A stretch of 64,000 nt of DNA, from NCBI GenBank assembly GCA_025936825.1, contig JAICSO010000001.1, forward strand, positions 124,001 through 188,000. Direction: 5' to 3'. The first letter of the stretch is position 1. Each line of letters opens with the position of its first letter. The DNA comes from Terriglobales bacterium (GTDB lineage: Bacteria > Acidobacteriota > Terriglobia > Terriglobales > Acidobacteriaceae). This document shows positions 63,870 to 64,000 of the stretch, piece by piece. Made by a program: the position numbers and the translations under genes. The notes under the pieces are model-generated. The model was given only the letters and a program-made list of their open reading frames with translations, did no database searches and was not told the DNA's origin.

Positions 63870-64000
63870 GCGAGGAGCGGCCGTTTCCCCACGGATCTTG
63901 GCCGTTTCCCCCAGCCTCTTTAGTAAAAACCCGAGCCCATCCATGGTTACTAAAGGTCATTGTCCTCGGTAATCTTGTTACCCCGCCCCCTTAGGTCCAT

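Overview
The window is about 64 kb of GC-rich chromosome from a Gram-negative bacterium, most likely an Acidobacteriota member of the Koribacter/Terriglobales kind. The reasons are a VWFA protein of the type expanded in Acidobacteria, the LPS genes lpxD and an lpxL-like acyltransferase together with lnt and an OmpA-family protein (so two membranes), DUF6600 and SWIB proteins, and many degenerate palindromic intergenic repeats. The assignment is by gene content only. I found no rRNA, tRNA, CRISPR array, intact transposase or phage module.

Layout. 0-9.6 kb: the end of a TPR protein, adenosine deaminase, a radical SAM enzyme, galU, an Ig-like protein, lpxD, a MobB-like P-loop protein, lnt, and prfB with its programmed +1 frameshift. 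9.8-13.2 kb: an acidobacterial-type hypothetical, a DUF4139 protein and a CoA-binding protein. 13.4-18.3 kb (minus strand): DedA, then a molybdenum cofactor operon moeA-moaC-response regulator-mogA, then a DUF1080 protein. 18.4-25.1 kb: an S41 protease, a class A penicillin-binding protein and a large DUF6600 protein. 25.3-33.5 kb: an aldo/keto reductase, a SWIB protein, a SpoIIE-type phosphatase, a cytochrome P460 pair, a LytS/LytTR two-component pair and dgt. 33.9-38.3 kb: envelope and miscellaneous genes.

38.7-43.6 kb is the most coherent pathway: a CysM-like cysteine synthase, a JAMM peptidase, a CysO-like sulfur carrier and a MoeZ-type E1/rhodanese. This is a protein-thiocarboxylate cysteine route in which the carrier ends GGRC, so the peptidase probably has to trim it first. 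43.7-48.7 kb holds BON, DUF5670, YciI, a class V aminotransferase, a PPOX flavoprotein and a DoxX-like protein. 48.7-54.3 kb looks accessory: 1.1 kb without a credible gene but with a degenerate tandem repeat and a strong hairpin, then a serine hydrolase and a VWFA gene bracketed by one intact and two decayed copies of a 47-residue membrane protein. 54.3-64 kb: lipid A acyltransferase, SYLF, mutY, a redoxin, an M28 peptidase, a LuxR regulator with a degenerate receiver, and a frameshifted phosphatase.

The most unusual property is the intergenic DNA. At least ten families of repeats, each built from a 7-10 base word repeated with variation, fill most gaps between genes. They are usually inverted pairs, sometimes nested one family inside another. 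Several enter coding sequence: the C-terminus of DedA, the middle of dgt, an internal loop of the class V aminotransferase, the N-terminus of mutY and the C-terminus of a carboxypeptidase-regulatory-domain protein.
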